From positions 1-64,000 of the forward strand of contig CAZNGY010000003.1 in the NCBI GenBank assembly GCA_964572955.1: a stretch of DNA of 64,000 nucleotides. The letters run 5' to 3'. Shown in pieces: positions 35,551 to 43,253 of the stretch. Each line of letters opens with the position of its first letter. Positions within the stretch are counted from its first letter, which is position 1. The notes below the pieces were generated by a model. That model was not told the DNA's origin. It did not search any database and saw only the letters and a program-made list of their open reading frames with translations. The position numbers and the translations under genes are program-made. This DNA comes from UBA3775 sp964572955. GTDB lineage: Bacteria > Bacillota > Clostridia > Lachnospirales > Lachnospiraceae.

Positions 35551-36834
35551 ATGATTAGACAAAGACTTGCAGAACATTTGCATGAACATATTAACAAAAA
35601 CTATCGTGGAATACTTAAAGGACTTCCGGGTACTGGAAAAACACAATTTATTCACTCATACTGTCTGCAATATTATAAGGAGTATGTGTATGTGGATTGT
35701 GAAGTAGATATTGTTGAACTTATGGAAATGGCTGAATGTGCAAAAAAAACACCGGAGTGTCTTTATAATTATCTTAATGATAAGACTGAATATATGGATT
35801 TAGAGGATTATATGTGCATTATATTTTTTGATAATATCGAAAATTGCGATATATACATCAAAGAAATATATCCGGTTTTGAAAAAACTGAAAATAAATGT
35901 ATTGATGAGTCTGACGATATTTACGGAGTTAGTTAAACCGATAAGTGATGAAGTCAGGGTCTTCCAACTGAATCCGATGAGCTATATGGATTTTCTGGCA
36001 CATGATGACGAAACCACTTCCAAAATGCTTTTGATGTCTAACATAAATTCACTGGCAACATTACCTTTATTTTTACACGGTAATTGTCAGAGAATCTATG
36101 AGGAATATATATGTGTCGGAGGAATGCCTCAATGTATACCGGTATATTTTAATTCGTTACTGTCGGACCAGATATTAAGAGGAACACATGATGCAGCTCA
36201 CTTATATCTTATAGATAAATTGTTTGAAAGGGCATCATTAGATGAAAAAACAATTTTTCAATGTCATCAGGTTCTTAATTCCGTAATAGAGCAGATGATA
36301 AAAACGGATTATACAAAGTTTGTAATAGGAGCGATACGAGACGGAGTTACATATACTAAGTACAGGAAGGCACTTGATTTTCTGGAAGAAAATAGAATTC
36401 TGCTTAAGGTTCCTCACTATGAGAATTCTAATAAGTTTCTATACTATTTTTATGATGTTGGAGTTCTTAAAGAACTTTTATATGAATATTGTGCCAAACA
36501 TAAGATATATAGCAGATACGAACATATAGAACTTATGCTGAAAAGAAATTATACTGCTATGGAACTTCTTAACAGTACATATCATATCTATTACTGGAAA
36601 TCAAGATACACGGCAATGGTTGATTTTGTTATAGAAGGAGCGAAAAATCTGGTTGCAATAAAAGTTTTTGATGAACCTGATTTGAGAAACAAATCTCTTT
36701 ATGAATTTGAGAAAAAATTTAAAAATAAGGAATGTTGTCTTGTTAACCTTTGTGCAAAAAAAACTGATAAATCAAAAAAAATTATATTAGTTCCTTTTTA
36801 TTCAATATCGGGTATTTTTAAACTTGTAAAGTAA
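35551..36834 (+). CDS. AAA ATPase with C-terminal DUF4143-like domain (degenerate)
   Basis: A 427-residue protein with N-terminal P-loop GLPGTGKTQ (about residues 25-33) and a Walker B-like strand CIIFFDNIENC. The mid and C-terminal parts match the AAA_14/DUF4143 family: YEEYICVGGMPQC, YYFYDVGVLKELL, YYWKS and VDFVIEG. Two departures are visible: the Walker B position normally occupied by Glu is Asn, and the EVK of the restriction-endonuclease-like fold reads IKVF. Role unknown; family members often occur as mobile or toxin-related accessory ATPases. It starts 16 bases after rluD. Confidence 0.8.
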   Translation: MIRQRLAEHLHEHINKNYRGILKGLPGTGKTQFIHSYCLQYYKEYVYVDCEVDIVELMEMAECAKKTPECLYNYLNDKTEYMDLEDYMCIIFFDNIENCDIYIKEIYPVLKKLKINVLMSLTIFTELVKPISDEVRVFQLNPMSYMDFLAHDDETTSKMLLMSNINSLATLPLFLHGNCQRIYEEYICVGGMPQCIPVYFNSLLSDQILRGTHDAAHLYLIDKLFERASLDEKTIFQCHQVLNSVIEQMIKTDYTKFVIGAIRDGVTYTKYRKALDFLEENRILLKVPHYENSNKFLYYFYDVGVLKELLYEYCAKHKIYSRYEHIELMLKRNYTAMELLNSTYHIYYWKSRYTAMVDFVIEGAKNLVAIKVFDEPDLRNKSLYEFEKKFKNKECCLVNLCAKKTDKSKKIILVPFYSISGIFKLVK

Positions 36835-36899
36835 AGTTTTGGGTCAATATCTTGTATTTCGAGCTTGTTAACCAGTGCGTTTAGACGGAAAAACATGGC

Positions 36900-36928
36900 T
36901 TGACAACACAATTCTATTCATGTAGTAT
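36900..36928 (+). promoter_or_regulatory. Promoter of the BlaI-type regulator
   Basis: Consensus TTGACA (36900-36905) and TAGTAT (36923-36928) with a 17-base spacer, about 55 bases before the start codon. Confidence 0.65.
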
Positions 36929-36983
36929 TAGTATACGCTTACAGTAGAATATATAAAATTCGTTTACAAAGGAATTGGGGGAT

Positions 36984-37358
36984 ATGGACGTTATAAGATT
37001 ACATGAAGGTGAACTTAATGTTATGGAATTGCTGTGGTCAAACAGTAGTCTTCCTGCGAAGGACATTGCAAAAATCGTTAAGGATTACATCGGATGGGAA
37101 AAAAATACAACTTATACCGTTATCAAAAGATTAATTGATAAAGGTGCCGTTACCAGGGAAGACCCGGGGTTTATCTGTAGGTCTGCAATATCCAAAAAGG
37201 AAGTGCAGAAGATAGAGACAAAGGTTCTTCTTGATAAGGTGTTTAATGGCAGTCTGGATTGTTTCTTTTCGGAATATCTTATGGAGTTAGATTTGACAGC
37301 GGAACAGACGAGAGTGTTAAGAAAACTTTTGGATGCTCAATACAAGAAGTTGTTATGA
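36984..37358 (+). CDS. BlaI/MecI family transcriptional repressor
   Basis: Winged-helix repressor of about 124 residues: LHEGELNVMELLWSN, then DIAKIVKDYIGWEKNTTYTVIKRLIDKGAV covers the DNA-reading helix and wing, followed by a C-terminal dimerisation helix pair. In classical systems BlaI is cleaved on a signal from the sensor protease BlaR1; no BlaR1 or beta-lactamase gene is adjacent. The start is uncertain: ATG 36984 or TTG 36975, which share a GGGGG-containing upstream region. Target genes are unknown. Confidence 0.85.
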   Translation: MDVIRLHEGELNVMELLWSNSSLPAKDIAKIVKDYIGWEKNTTYTVIKRLIDKGAVTREDPGFICRSAISKKEVQKIETKVLLDKVFNGSLDCFFSEYLMELDLTAEQTRVLRKLLDAQYKKLL

Positions 37359-37381
37359 TTAAGGTAAGAGGGAACTATAGC

Positions 37382-37408
37382 TTGACTTTTTATAAACGAT
37401 GATATAAT
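37382..37408 (+). promoter_or_regulatory. Promoter of rny
   Basis: TTGACT (37382-37387) and TATAAT (37403-37408); the spacer is 15 bases, or 17 if TAATAT at 37405-37410 is used. About 50 bases before ATG 37458. Confidence 0.5.
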
Positions 37409-37457
37409 ATATTAATGTTGGTTTTGAAAATTGAAAATTAAATATGGAGGTGTCACT

Positions 37458-39014
37458 ATGGAAGACTGGATTAAGATTGTAATCGCAGTCGTAGTCACCG
37501 CTATTATTGTTGCAATTATAACTTGGAAGGCATCTATTACTTATAGAATTAAGGTTTATGAAGCTAAAATTGGTACTGCTGAGGAAAAGGCTGAAGAGAT
37601 TCAGAAAGAAGCAGAAAAAGTTGCAGAAACAATGAAGCGTGAAGCTTTGCTTGAAGCAAAAGAAGAAGCTTTAAGGGCAAAGCATGATTTCGACCGTGAA
37701 AAGAAAGAACAAAGAGCTGAACTTCAGCGTTCTGAAAAACGATTAATTTCCAAAGAAGAAAATATTGACAAAAAAATGGAATCCCTTGAAAAAAAAGAAG
37801 CCAGAATGAATCAAAAGGAAACTGAGCTGGATTCGTTAAGAAACAAAGCAAAGGAGGCTGCTGATAAACAGCTTGCAGAGCTTGAAAGGATTTCAGGTTT
37901 AACCTCCGATAAGGCAAAGGAATATCTTTTACAAAGTGTTAAGGATGATTGTAAACATGAAATGGCTGTCCTTGTTAAGGATTTAGAGTCTAAAGCAAGA
38001 GAAGACGCTGATAAGAAAGCAAAGGACATTGTTATTAATGCAATTCAGCGTTGTGCTGCTGATTACGTTACTGAGGCGACAATTTCAGTTGTGCAGCTTC
38101 CTAATGATGAGATGAAAGGGCGAATAATCGGTAGAGAAGGTCGTAACATTCGTACGATTGAAACTCTTACAGGAGTTGATCTTATAATTGATGATACACC
38201 GGAAGCGGTAATTCTTTCATGCCATGATCCTATAAGAAGAGAAGTGGCAAGAATTGCTCTTGAGAGGCTTATTATTGATGGACGTATTCACCCAACCAGA
38301 ATTGAGGAAATGGTTGAAAAAGCTCAAAAAGAAGTTGATACAGTTATTAGGGAAGAAGGAGAGGCGGCAGTTATAAAGACAGGCGTTCACGGACTTCATC
38401 CTGAATTAATAAAATTACTCGGTCGCATGAAGTTCCGTACCAGTTATGGACAGAATGCACTTAAGCATTCCATCGAGGTATCAATATTGTCAGGTCTTAT
38501 TGCTTCAGAAATGGGACAGGATGTAAGAATAGCCAAAAGAGCCGGACTTCTTCATGATATAGGTAAGTCAGTTGATCATGAAGTTGAAGGAACCCATGTT
38601 CAGATTGGTGTTGACTTATGTAAAAAGTATAAGGAATCGGCGATTGTACTTAATGCGATTGAGGCACATCACGGTGACGTGGAGTTTGGTTCACTGATTG
38701 CATGTATTGTTCAGGCAGCAGATACGATTTCCGCGGCGAGACCGGGAGCAAGAAGAGAATCTCTTGAGACATATACAAACAGATTAACGCAGTTAGAAGA
38801 TATAGCCAACAGCTTTAAAGGAGTTGAAAAGTCATTTGCAATTCAGGCAGGCCGTGAGGTAAGAGTTATGGTTTTACCTGAGCAGGTAAGTGATGATGAA
38901 ATGGTACTTCTTGGCAGAGAATTAGCACAGAAAATTGAAAATGAGCTGGAATATCCGGGTCAGATTAAAGTAAGTCTGATTAGAGAGTCAAGAGTGACAG
39001 ATATTGCAAAATAA
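37458..39014 (+). CDS. rny: Ribonuclease Y
   Basis: Membrane-anchored endoribonuclease that starts mRNA decay in Firmicutes. One N-terminal helix (about residues 5-24), a long coiled coil (about 30-180) with alternating Glu and Lys, a KH domain (GRIIGREGRNIRTIE), and the HD domain with LLHDIGKSVDHE. Length 518 is typical. ATG 37458 is preceded by GGAGG; the longer frame lacks one. A perfect terminator follows. Confidence 0.97.
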   Translation: MEDWIKIVIAVVVTAIIVAIITWKASITYRIKVYEAKIGTAEEKAEEIQKEAEKVAETMKREALLEAKEEALRAKHDFDREKKEQRAELQRSEKRLISKEENIDKKMESLEKKEARMNQKETELDSLRNKAKEAADKQLAELERISGLTSDKAKEYLLQSVKDDCKHEMAVLVKDLESKAREDADKKAKDIVINAIQRCAADYVTEATISVVQLPNDEMKGRIIGREGRNIRTIETLTGVDLIIDDTPEAVILSCHDPIRREVARIALERLIIDGRIHPTRIEEMVEKAQKEVDTVIREEGEAAVIKTGVHGLHPELIKLLGRMKFRTSYGQNALKHSIEVSILSGLIASEMGQDVRIAKRAGLLHDIGKSVDHEVEGTHVQIGVDLCKKYKESAIVLNAIEAHHGDVEFGSLIACIVQAADTISAARPGARRESLETYTNRLTQLEDIANSFKGVEKSFAIQAGREVRVMVLPEQVSDDEMVLLGRELAQKIENELEYPGQIKVSLIRESRVTDIAK

Positions 39015-39017
39015 TTG

Positions 39018-39054
39018 CTAGCTGTTCGCATTTAATGCGAACAGCTATTTTTTT
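39018..39054 (+). terminator. Rho-independent terminator after rny
   Basis: A perfect stem of TAGCTGTTCGCAT with ATGCGAACAGCTA, a short loop and seven T bases. Confidence 0.93.
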
Positions 39055-39159
39055 GAAAAATGACCTTTATTATGATATTTTCGTTAAGAGCTAAAAATGC
39101 CTAAATTATATTAATTGAATATGAAGAAAAAATAATATGGATAGAATCAAAAATACTTT

Positions 39160-39189
39160 TTGACAGAGTGTACATGTATACAATTTAAT
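39160..39189 (+). promoter_or_regulatory. Promoter of the aminotransferase gene with palindromic spacer
   Basis: TTGACA (39160-39165) and TTTAAT (39184-39189) with an 18-base spacer that contains TGTACATGTATACA, a set of overlapping TGTA/TACA half-sites that could be an operator. The region 39055-39159 shows nothing else. Confidence 0.5.
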
Positions 39190-39231
39190 ATTGATTTTTT
39201 ATGACATATGGATTAAAATGTAAAAGAGTAT

Positions 39232-39336
39232 GGCTTAATACTGTAGCCAATAGTATTTCACGGGTATAAGAACAGAGCCTTAATTTGTGCCGAAGCGACA
39301 TGAATTAGGAATATTTACCATGTGATTCGCTTCGGA
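39232..39336 (+). promoter_or_regulatory. Structured 5' leader of the aminotransferase gene, class unknown
   Basis: Two consecutive foldable elements. The first (39232-39279) nests GGCT with AGCC and AATACT with AGTATT. The second (39289-39336) pairs CCGAAGCG with CGCTTCGG just before the ribosome binding site GGAGG. No T run follows, so control at translation is more likely than termination. I could not match it to a known riboswitch. Confidence 0.4.
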
Positions 39337-39349
39337 ATGGAGGATATAC

Positions 39350-40549
39350 ATGTCATTAACACTTTCTGAAAAAGCAAAAAAGGTAAAACCATCTTCAACT
39401 CTTGCAATCACTGCTAAGGCGGGAGAACTTCGTGCACAGGGACAGGATGTTGTAGGATTTGGTGCAGGAGAACCGGATTTTTGTACTCCTGAAAATATAA
39501 AGAATGCTGCAAAGGCGGCTATAGATAACAACCAGACAAAATATACAGCTGCATCAGGTATGCCTGCACTTAAAAAAGTTGTTTGTGATAAATTTAAAAG
39601 ATTTAACGGTCTTGATTATGAACCTTCTCAGATAGTTATAAGCAATGGTGGAAAACATACATTAATGAATGTTTTCACAGCAATTCTTAATCCTGGTGAT
39701 GAGGTAATTATTCCTGCACCATATTGGCTTAGCTATCCTGAAATGGTTAAGCTCGCAGATGGTGTTCCTGTTTATGTTAAATGTGGAGTTGAACAGAATT
39801 ATAAAATTACTGCCCGTCAGCTTGCGGATGCCTGTACGGAAAAAACAAAAGCATTTATACTTACATCTCCAAGTAATCCGACCGGAATGATGTATTCTAA
39901 AGAGGAATTGGAAGAAATTGCGAAAGTTATCGTAGAAAAAGATATCTATGTTGTATCTGATGAAATTTACGAAAACCTTGTGTATGATAACAAGAAAGCA
40001 ATAAGTATTGCATCATTAGGTGAAGAAATCTATAAAAGAACAATTACATGTTGTGGTGTAGCTAAAGGATACGCAATGACAGGATGGAGAATAGGTTATT
40101 GCGGCGCTCCGGCAGATGTTGCAAAGCTTATGAGTTCAGTTCAGTCACATCAGACATCAAATCCAAATACTATTGCACAGGTTGCGACAATTGAAGCACT
40201 TAGCGGACCACAGGATTCAATTGAGACGATGAGAGAAGAATTTAATAAGAGAAGATGCGTTATGTTTGAAAGATTGTCAAACATGCCTTATATAAAGACG
40301 ATTAAGCCGGATGGTGCTTTCTACAGCTTTGTTGATGTTTCTGAGGTACTTGGTAGGAAACATAATGATGTTGTAATAAAAGATGTTTCAGTTCTTGCAA
40401 AAATACTTATTGAAGAATATCTTGTTGCCGTAATTCCATGTACGGATTTTGGTTTTTCTGATCATATAAGACTTTCATATGCCATAAGTCTTGAACAGAT
40501 AAACAAGGGCCTTGATCGAATTGAGAAGTTTCTTAATACGGTTGCATAA
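39350..40549 (+). CDS. Class I pyridoxal phosphate aminotransferase (aspartate aminotransferase type)
   Basis: Transfers amino groups between aspartate (or a related amino acid) and 2-oxoglutarate. Fold-type I signatures: GAGEPDFCTPENI, the SPSNPTGMMY segment, VVSDEIYENLVY with cofactor Asp and Tyr, the PLP lysine in GVAKGYAMTGWRIGY, and the carboxylate-binding Arg in HIRLSYAIS. Length 399 matches the Bacillus AspB subgroup. GGAGG precedes ATG 39350. It has its own promoter and a long leader. Substrate specificity cannot be read from the sequence. Confidence 0.93.
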   Translation: MSLTLSEKAKKVKPSSTLAITAKAGELRAQGQDVVGFGAGEPDFCTPENIKNAAKAAIDNNQTKYTAASGMPALKKVVCDKFKRFNGLDYEPSQIVISNGGKHTLMNVFTAILNPGDEVIIPAPYWLSYPEMVKLADGVPVYVKCGVEQNYKITARQLADACTEKTKAFILTSPSNPTGMMYSKEELEEIAKVIVEKDIYVVSDEIYENLVYDNKKAISIASLGEEIYKRTITCCGVAKGYAMTGWRIGYCGAPADVAKLMSSVQSHQTSNPNTIAQVATIEALSGPQDSIETMREEFNKRRCVMFERLSNMPYIKTIKPDGAFYSFVDVSEVLGRKHNDVVIKDVSVLAKILIEEYLVAVIPCTDFGFSDHIRLSYAISLEQINKGLDRIEKFLNTVA

Positions 40550-40561
40550 CAGGAGGCCGTA

Positions 40562-41104
40562 ATGGATAATGAATACAAACGTATAAACAGAGAATTGGTA
40601 TATCAGGGTTCAATAGTAGGATTTTATAAAGATACCATGCAGCTTGGGGATGGTTCGATTCATTATTGGGATTTTATAAAACACCCGGGAGCAGCAGCGG
40701 TAGTACCGGTTGATGGTGATGGTAAAATTATTATGGTAAAACAATATAGAAATGCACTTAATCGTTATACCATAGAACTCCCGGCAGGTGGTAAAAATCC
40801 TGATGAGGACTATAGAACATGTGCGATGCGGGAATTAGAGGAAGAAACCGGATACAGGGCAGAAAAATGTGAACTTCTGACTGATATATATACTACAGTT
40901 GCCCTTATGGATGAAAGAATTCCGATTTATCTTGCAGAAAACCTTGTACCTACAAAACAGCATTTGGATGATGATGAGTTTTTGAATGTTGAAAAATATG
41001 ATTTGGATGAGCTTGTTCAGATGATATTGGATTGTAAAATTCAGGATTCAAAAACTATTTGTGGGTTACTTGCATATAAAACCAAAATGTCATCAAAAGA
41101 ATAA
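40562..41104 (+). CDS. nudF: Nudix hydrolase, ADP-ribose pyrophosphatase type
   Basis: Hydrolyses ADP-ribose and similar nucleoside diphosphate sugars. A perfect Nudix box is present at about residues 77-99: GGKNPDE, then RELEEETGY. Residues after it (YTTVALMDERIPIYLAENL) fit the ADPRase subgroup, which usually has PGFSDE at this place. AGGAGG precedes ATG 40562, 12 bases after the aminotransferase, so they are co-transcribed. Confidence 0.9.
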   Translation: MDNEYKRINRELVYQGSIVGFYKDTMQLGDGSIHYWDFIKHPGAAAVVPVDGDGKIIMVKQYRNALNRYTIELPAGGKNPDEDYRTCAMRELEEETGYRAEKCELLTDIYTTVALMDERIPIYLAENLVPTKQHLDDDEFLNVEKYDLDELVQMILDCKIQDSKTICGLLAYKTKMSSKE

Positions 41105-41164
41105 AGAATTTGGATTATGGAATAACATGTCTGCTTCAGACATACCATAAAAAAAAGGCTTAAA

Positions 41165-41662
41165 ATGACCAGAATATCATTCACAAAAGAACCGGAAAGA
41201 TTTTTACCGGTTCTTTTTGTTTTAGAAGCTTTTTTACTTTTCATCATTTTACAAAATTTATTTAAAGGGTATGTAGTCATTAAGGCTGTTATACTGCCAA
41301 ATTTAAAGGATAGTTTTACTGTTATGTTATCAGTACATATGGTACTGATGTTATTCATATTAAACGGAAAACAATATAAAAGAAAAATTATAAGAATGTC
41401 AATAATATATGTTTTTTGGGTGTTTTTGGCAGCAATATCAAGTGCAAAATGGTATAATTCAGCAGGAATAAATGGATTAATAAAATCATTTATAGTTTTT
41501 GTGCCTATGAATTTTTTTGTTTATAAAGCGTATAAGCATCTTGCTTTTAGTGAAAATGTGAAATATTGTTTCAGAGAGATGGCGAATTCTTTTTTTTGTG
41601 TATCTTTTGGTTGCTTTTTGCAATATGTTTTTTCCTACATTATTGTATACTTTAATCTTTAA
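41165..41662 (+). CDS. Five-helix membrane protein, possibly a diverged SpoIIM
   Basis: A 165-residue protein with hydrophobic helices at about 14-31, 47-65, 74-92, 100-120 and 138-164. The segment GLIKSFIVFVPMNFFVYKAY resembles the conserved GxxxSxxxxxPQN region of SpoIIM, and in Firmicutes spoIIM commonly follows the Nudix gene nudF; both points suggest a SpoIIM relative, but overall similarity is low. The ribosome binding site (AAAGGC) is weak, and a full terminator hairpin overlaps codons 7-19. It may be poorly expressed or a relic. Confidence 0.55.
   Translation: MTRISFTKEPERFLPVLFVLEAFLLFIILQNLFKGYVVIKAVILPNLKDSFTVMLSVHMVLMLFILNGKQYKRKIIRMSIIYVFWVFLAAISSAKWYNSAGINGLIKSFIVFVPMNFFVYKAYKHLAFSENVKYCFREMANSFFCVSFGCFLQYVFSYIIVYFNL
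41185..41222 (+). terminator. Terminator of the aminotransferase/nudF operon, inside the next reading frame
   Basis: AAAAGAACCGG (41185-41195) pairs perfectly with CCGGTTCTTTT (41207-41217) around an 11-base loop, with TTTTTGTTTT following. It overlaps the first codons of the SpoIIM-like gene. Confidence 0.8.
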
Positions 41663-41714
41663 AAATGAATTTTAGAGAATCATAAGTCATATTTATATAA
41701 AAAAAGAGTTCGAG

Positions 41715-42899
41715 TTGAAAAAAAGGGTCGTAATTACAGTATCATTGTTTGTTGTTATTTTTGTTGCAATAATCAAGTATGATACGGCAAATTCTAAAAC
41801 CATTTCAGTTTCCGGCAATATTTTGATTGATGATTTTGAAACTGATACAGAATGTAACAGTTATATACTTATGGAAGGAAATACAGATACAGTTGTAACA
41901 GGAAAAAATATTAATGAAAGATTTGCTCCTGCAAGTATAACAAAAGTTATGTCTTTGATACTTATTTATGAAGCATTAGATGAAGAACGTATAACGTTTG
42001 ACGATATTGTTGCAGTAAGTGACCATGCCGCTTCAATGGGTGGATCTCAGATTTTTTTAGAGAGCGGTGAGAAAATGAAAGTGAGAGATTTGGTCAAAAG
42101 TATTATTATTTCAAGTGCAAATGATGCCTGTACGGCTATGGCAGAGTATGTGGCAGGTACAGAAGAAACATTCGTAATGATGATGAATCAAAAAGCATTG
42201 GAACTCGGACTTAGTAATACTCACTTTATTAATTGCTGTGGATTAGATGCAGAAGGACATTATTCGAGTGCATATGATATTGCTGTTATGTCAGCATATC
42301 TGCTTGAAACCTATCCAAGGGTTCAGGAATATTCATTAACATGGATGGATACGATTGTACATAAAACAAAAAATGGAGAAAAAGAGTTTGGACTTACTAA
42401 TACAAATAAATTGCTTAAGTCGTATCAGGGAATAACCGGATTAAAGACAGGTTCAACCGGAGATTCCGGATATTCTCTAACAGCAACGGCAGACAGGAAT
42501 GGAACATTTTTTATTGCTGTCGTGTTGGGTGCGAAGACAACTAATGAGCGTTTTTCACTTGCATCAACTCTTTTAGATTACGGTTTTGCTAACTTTAAAA
42601 CGATCTTATTTGAGCCGGAAGAACTGAACTACGAAATTAATATGAGTGGCTTTACAAAGGATAAGTATGAATTCAGACCTAAAGATATGGTATATGTACT
42701 TGTTCCTAAAGATATAAATAAATCGGATATGATAATTGAACTGTCAGATGATGTAAAAAAGGATGCATCAAAATATATAGCACGTTCTATTATATACATA
42801 GATGATGAGGAGATTCTTGATGTAGAACTGTATAACAGAGAAAATATAGAACAATTATCTTATAAATATTGTATTATTAAAATGTTTAAATATATATAG
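41715..42899 (+). CDS. D-alanyl-D-alanine carboxypeptidase (DacF family), second copy
   Basis: Secreted wall-trimming enzyme. An N-terminal hydrophobic stretch (about residues 4-18, VVITVSLFVVIFVAI) is a signal peptide or anchor. Motifs: PASITKVM (SxxK), SSANDAC (SxN) and LKTGSTGDSG (KTG). A C-terminal beta-rich domain of about 90 residues follows (PBP5_C-like). It starts with TTG 41715 with a weak ribosome binding site. Length 394. dacF genes near spoIIM and nudF are common in Firmicutes, which fits a former sporulation neighbourhood. Confidence 0.9.
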   Translation: MKKRVVITVSLFVVIFVAIIKYDTANSKTISVSGNILIDDFETDTECNSYILMEGNTDTVVTGKNINERFAPASITKVMSLILIYEALDEERITFDDIVAVSDHAASMGGSQIFLESGEKMKVRDLVKSIIISSANDACTAMAEYVAGTEETFVMMMNQKALELGLSNTHFINCCGLDAEGHYSSAYDIAVMSAYLLETYPRVQEYSLTWMDTIVHKTKNGEKEFGLTNTNKLLKSYQGITGLKTGSTGDSGYSLTATADRNGTFFIAVVLGAKTTNERFSLASTLLDYGFANFKTILFEPEELNYEINMSGFTKDKYEFRPKDMVYVLVPKDINKSDMIIELSDDVKKDASKYIARSIIYIDDEEILDVELYNRENIEQLSYKYCIIKMFKYI

Positions 42900-42918
42900 A
42901 TAATTTTTTTACTTTTGC

Positions 42919-42947
42919 TTGACATAATTATCAAGGAGGAGTATCAT
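42919..42947 (+). promoter_or_regulatory. Promoter of the T-box/trpB transcript
   Basis: Consensus TTGACA (42919-42924) and TATCAT (42942-42947) with a 17-base spacer. A GGAGGA sequence lies within the spacer and is therefore not a ribosome binding site. Confidence 0.7.
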
Positions 42948-42954
42948 GGACATA

Positions 42955-43232
42955 TATTTATAAACCGTTGAACGGGAAGAGTAACTGTTTGGATGATTTG
43001 CAGAGAGCTGTCGTTGATGTGAGTACAGTAATATGAAAAGCAGTGAATGGACCTGTGAGGGCGAACTGAAACCATTATCAAGGGAGTAGGAAAGACGTCA
43101 TCTGCACGTTACAGCAGAGCATGTATATTTGTACATGGCAGAGTGCATTTTTTAACGAATGAAGTTAGGTGGTACCGCAGAAATGGTTTATTCCTGTCCT
43201 ATCAGTATGATAGGGCAGTTTTTTATTTTACA
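42955..43232 (+). promoter_or_regulatory. T-box leader, tryptophan specifier
   Basis: Transcription attenuator that senses uncharged tRNA. Stem I begins with GAACGGGAAGAGTAA (typical of T-boxes) and holds AGAGAGCTG further on. The specifier loop reads GTGAATGGACC with UGG (43048-43050), the tryptophan codon. The conserved T-box sequence AGGTGGTACCGCA is at 43167-43179. The terminator CTGTCCTATCA/TGATAGGGCAG with a T run lies at about 43194-43230. Low charged tRNA-Trp should stabilise the antiterminator and allow transcription of the downstream trpB. Confidence 0.93.
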
Positions 43233-43253
43233 AAGAAAGAGAGGTTCATTACC

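Noticed and set aside
42935..42960. GGAGGA plus ATG near 42943 as a leader peptide start
   Set aside because: GGAGGA lies between the -35 and -10 boxes, upstream of the transcript start, so it cannot be a ribosome binding site.
43143..43253. N-terminal extension of trpB
   Set aside because: The region is the T-box antiterminator and terminator; the ribosome binding site is before ATG 43254.
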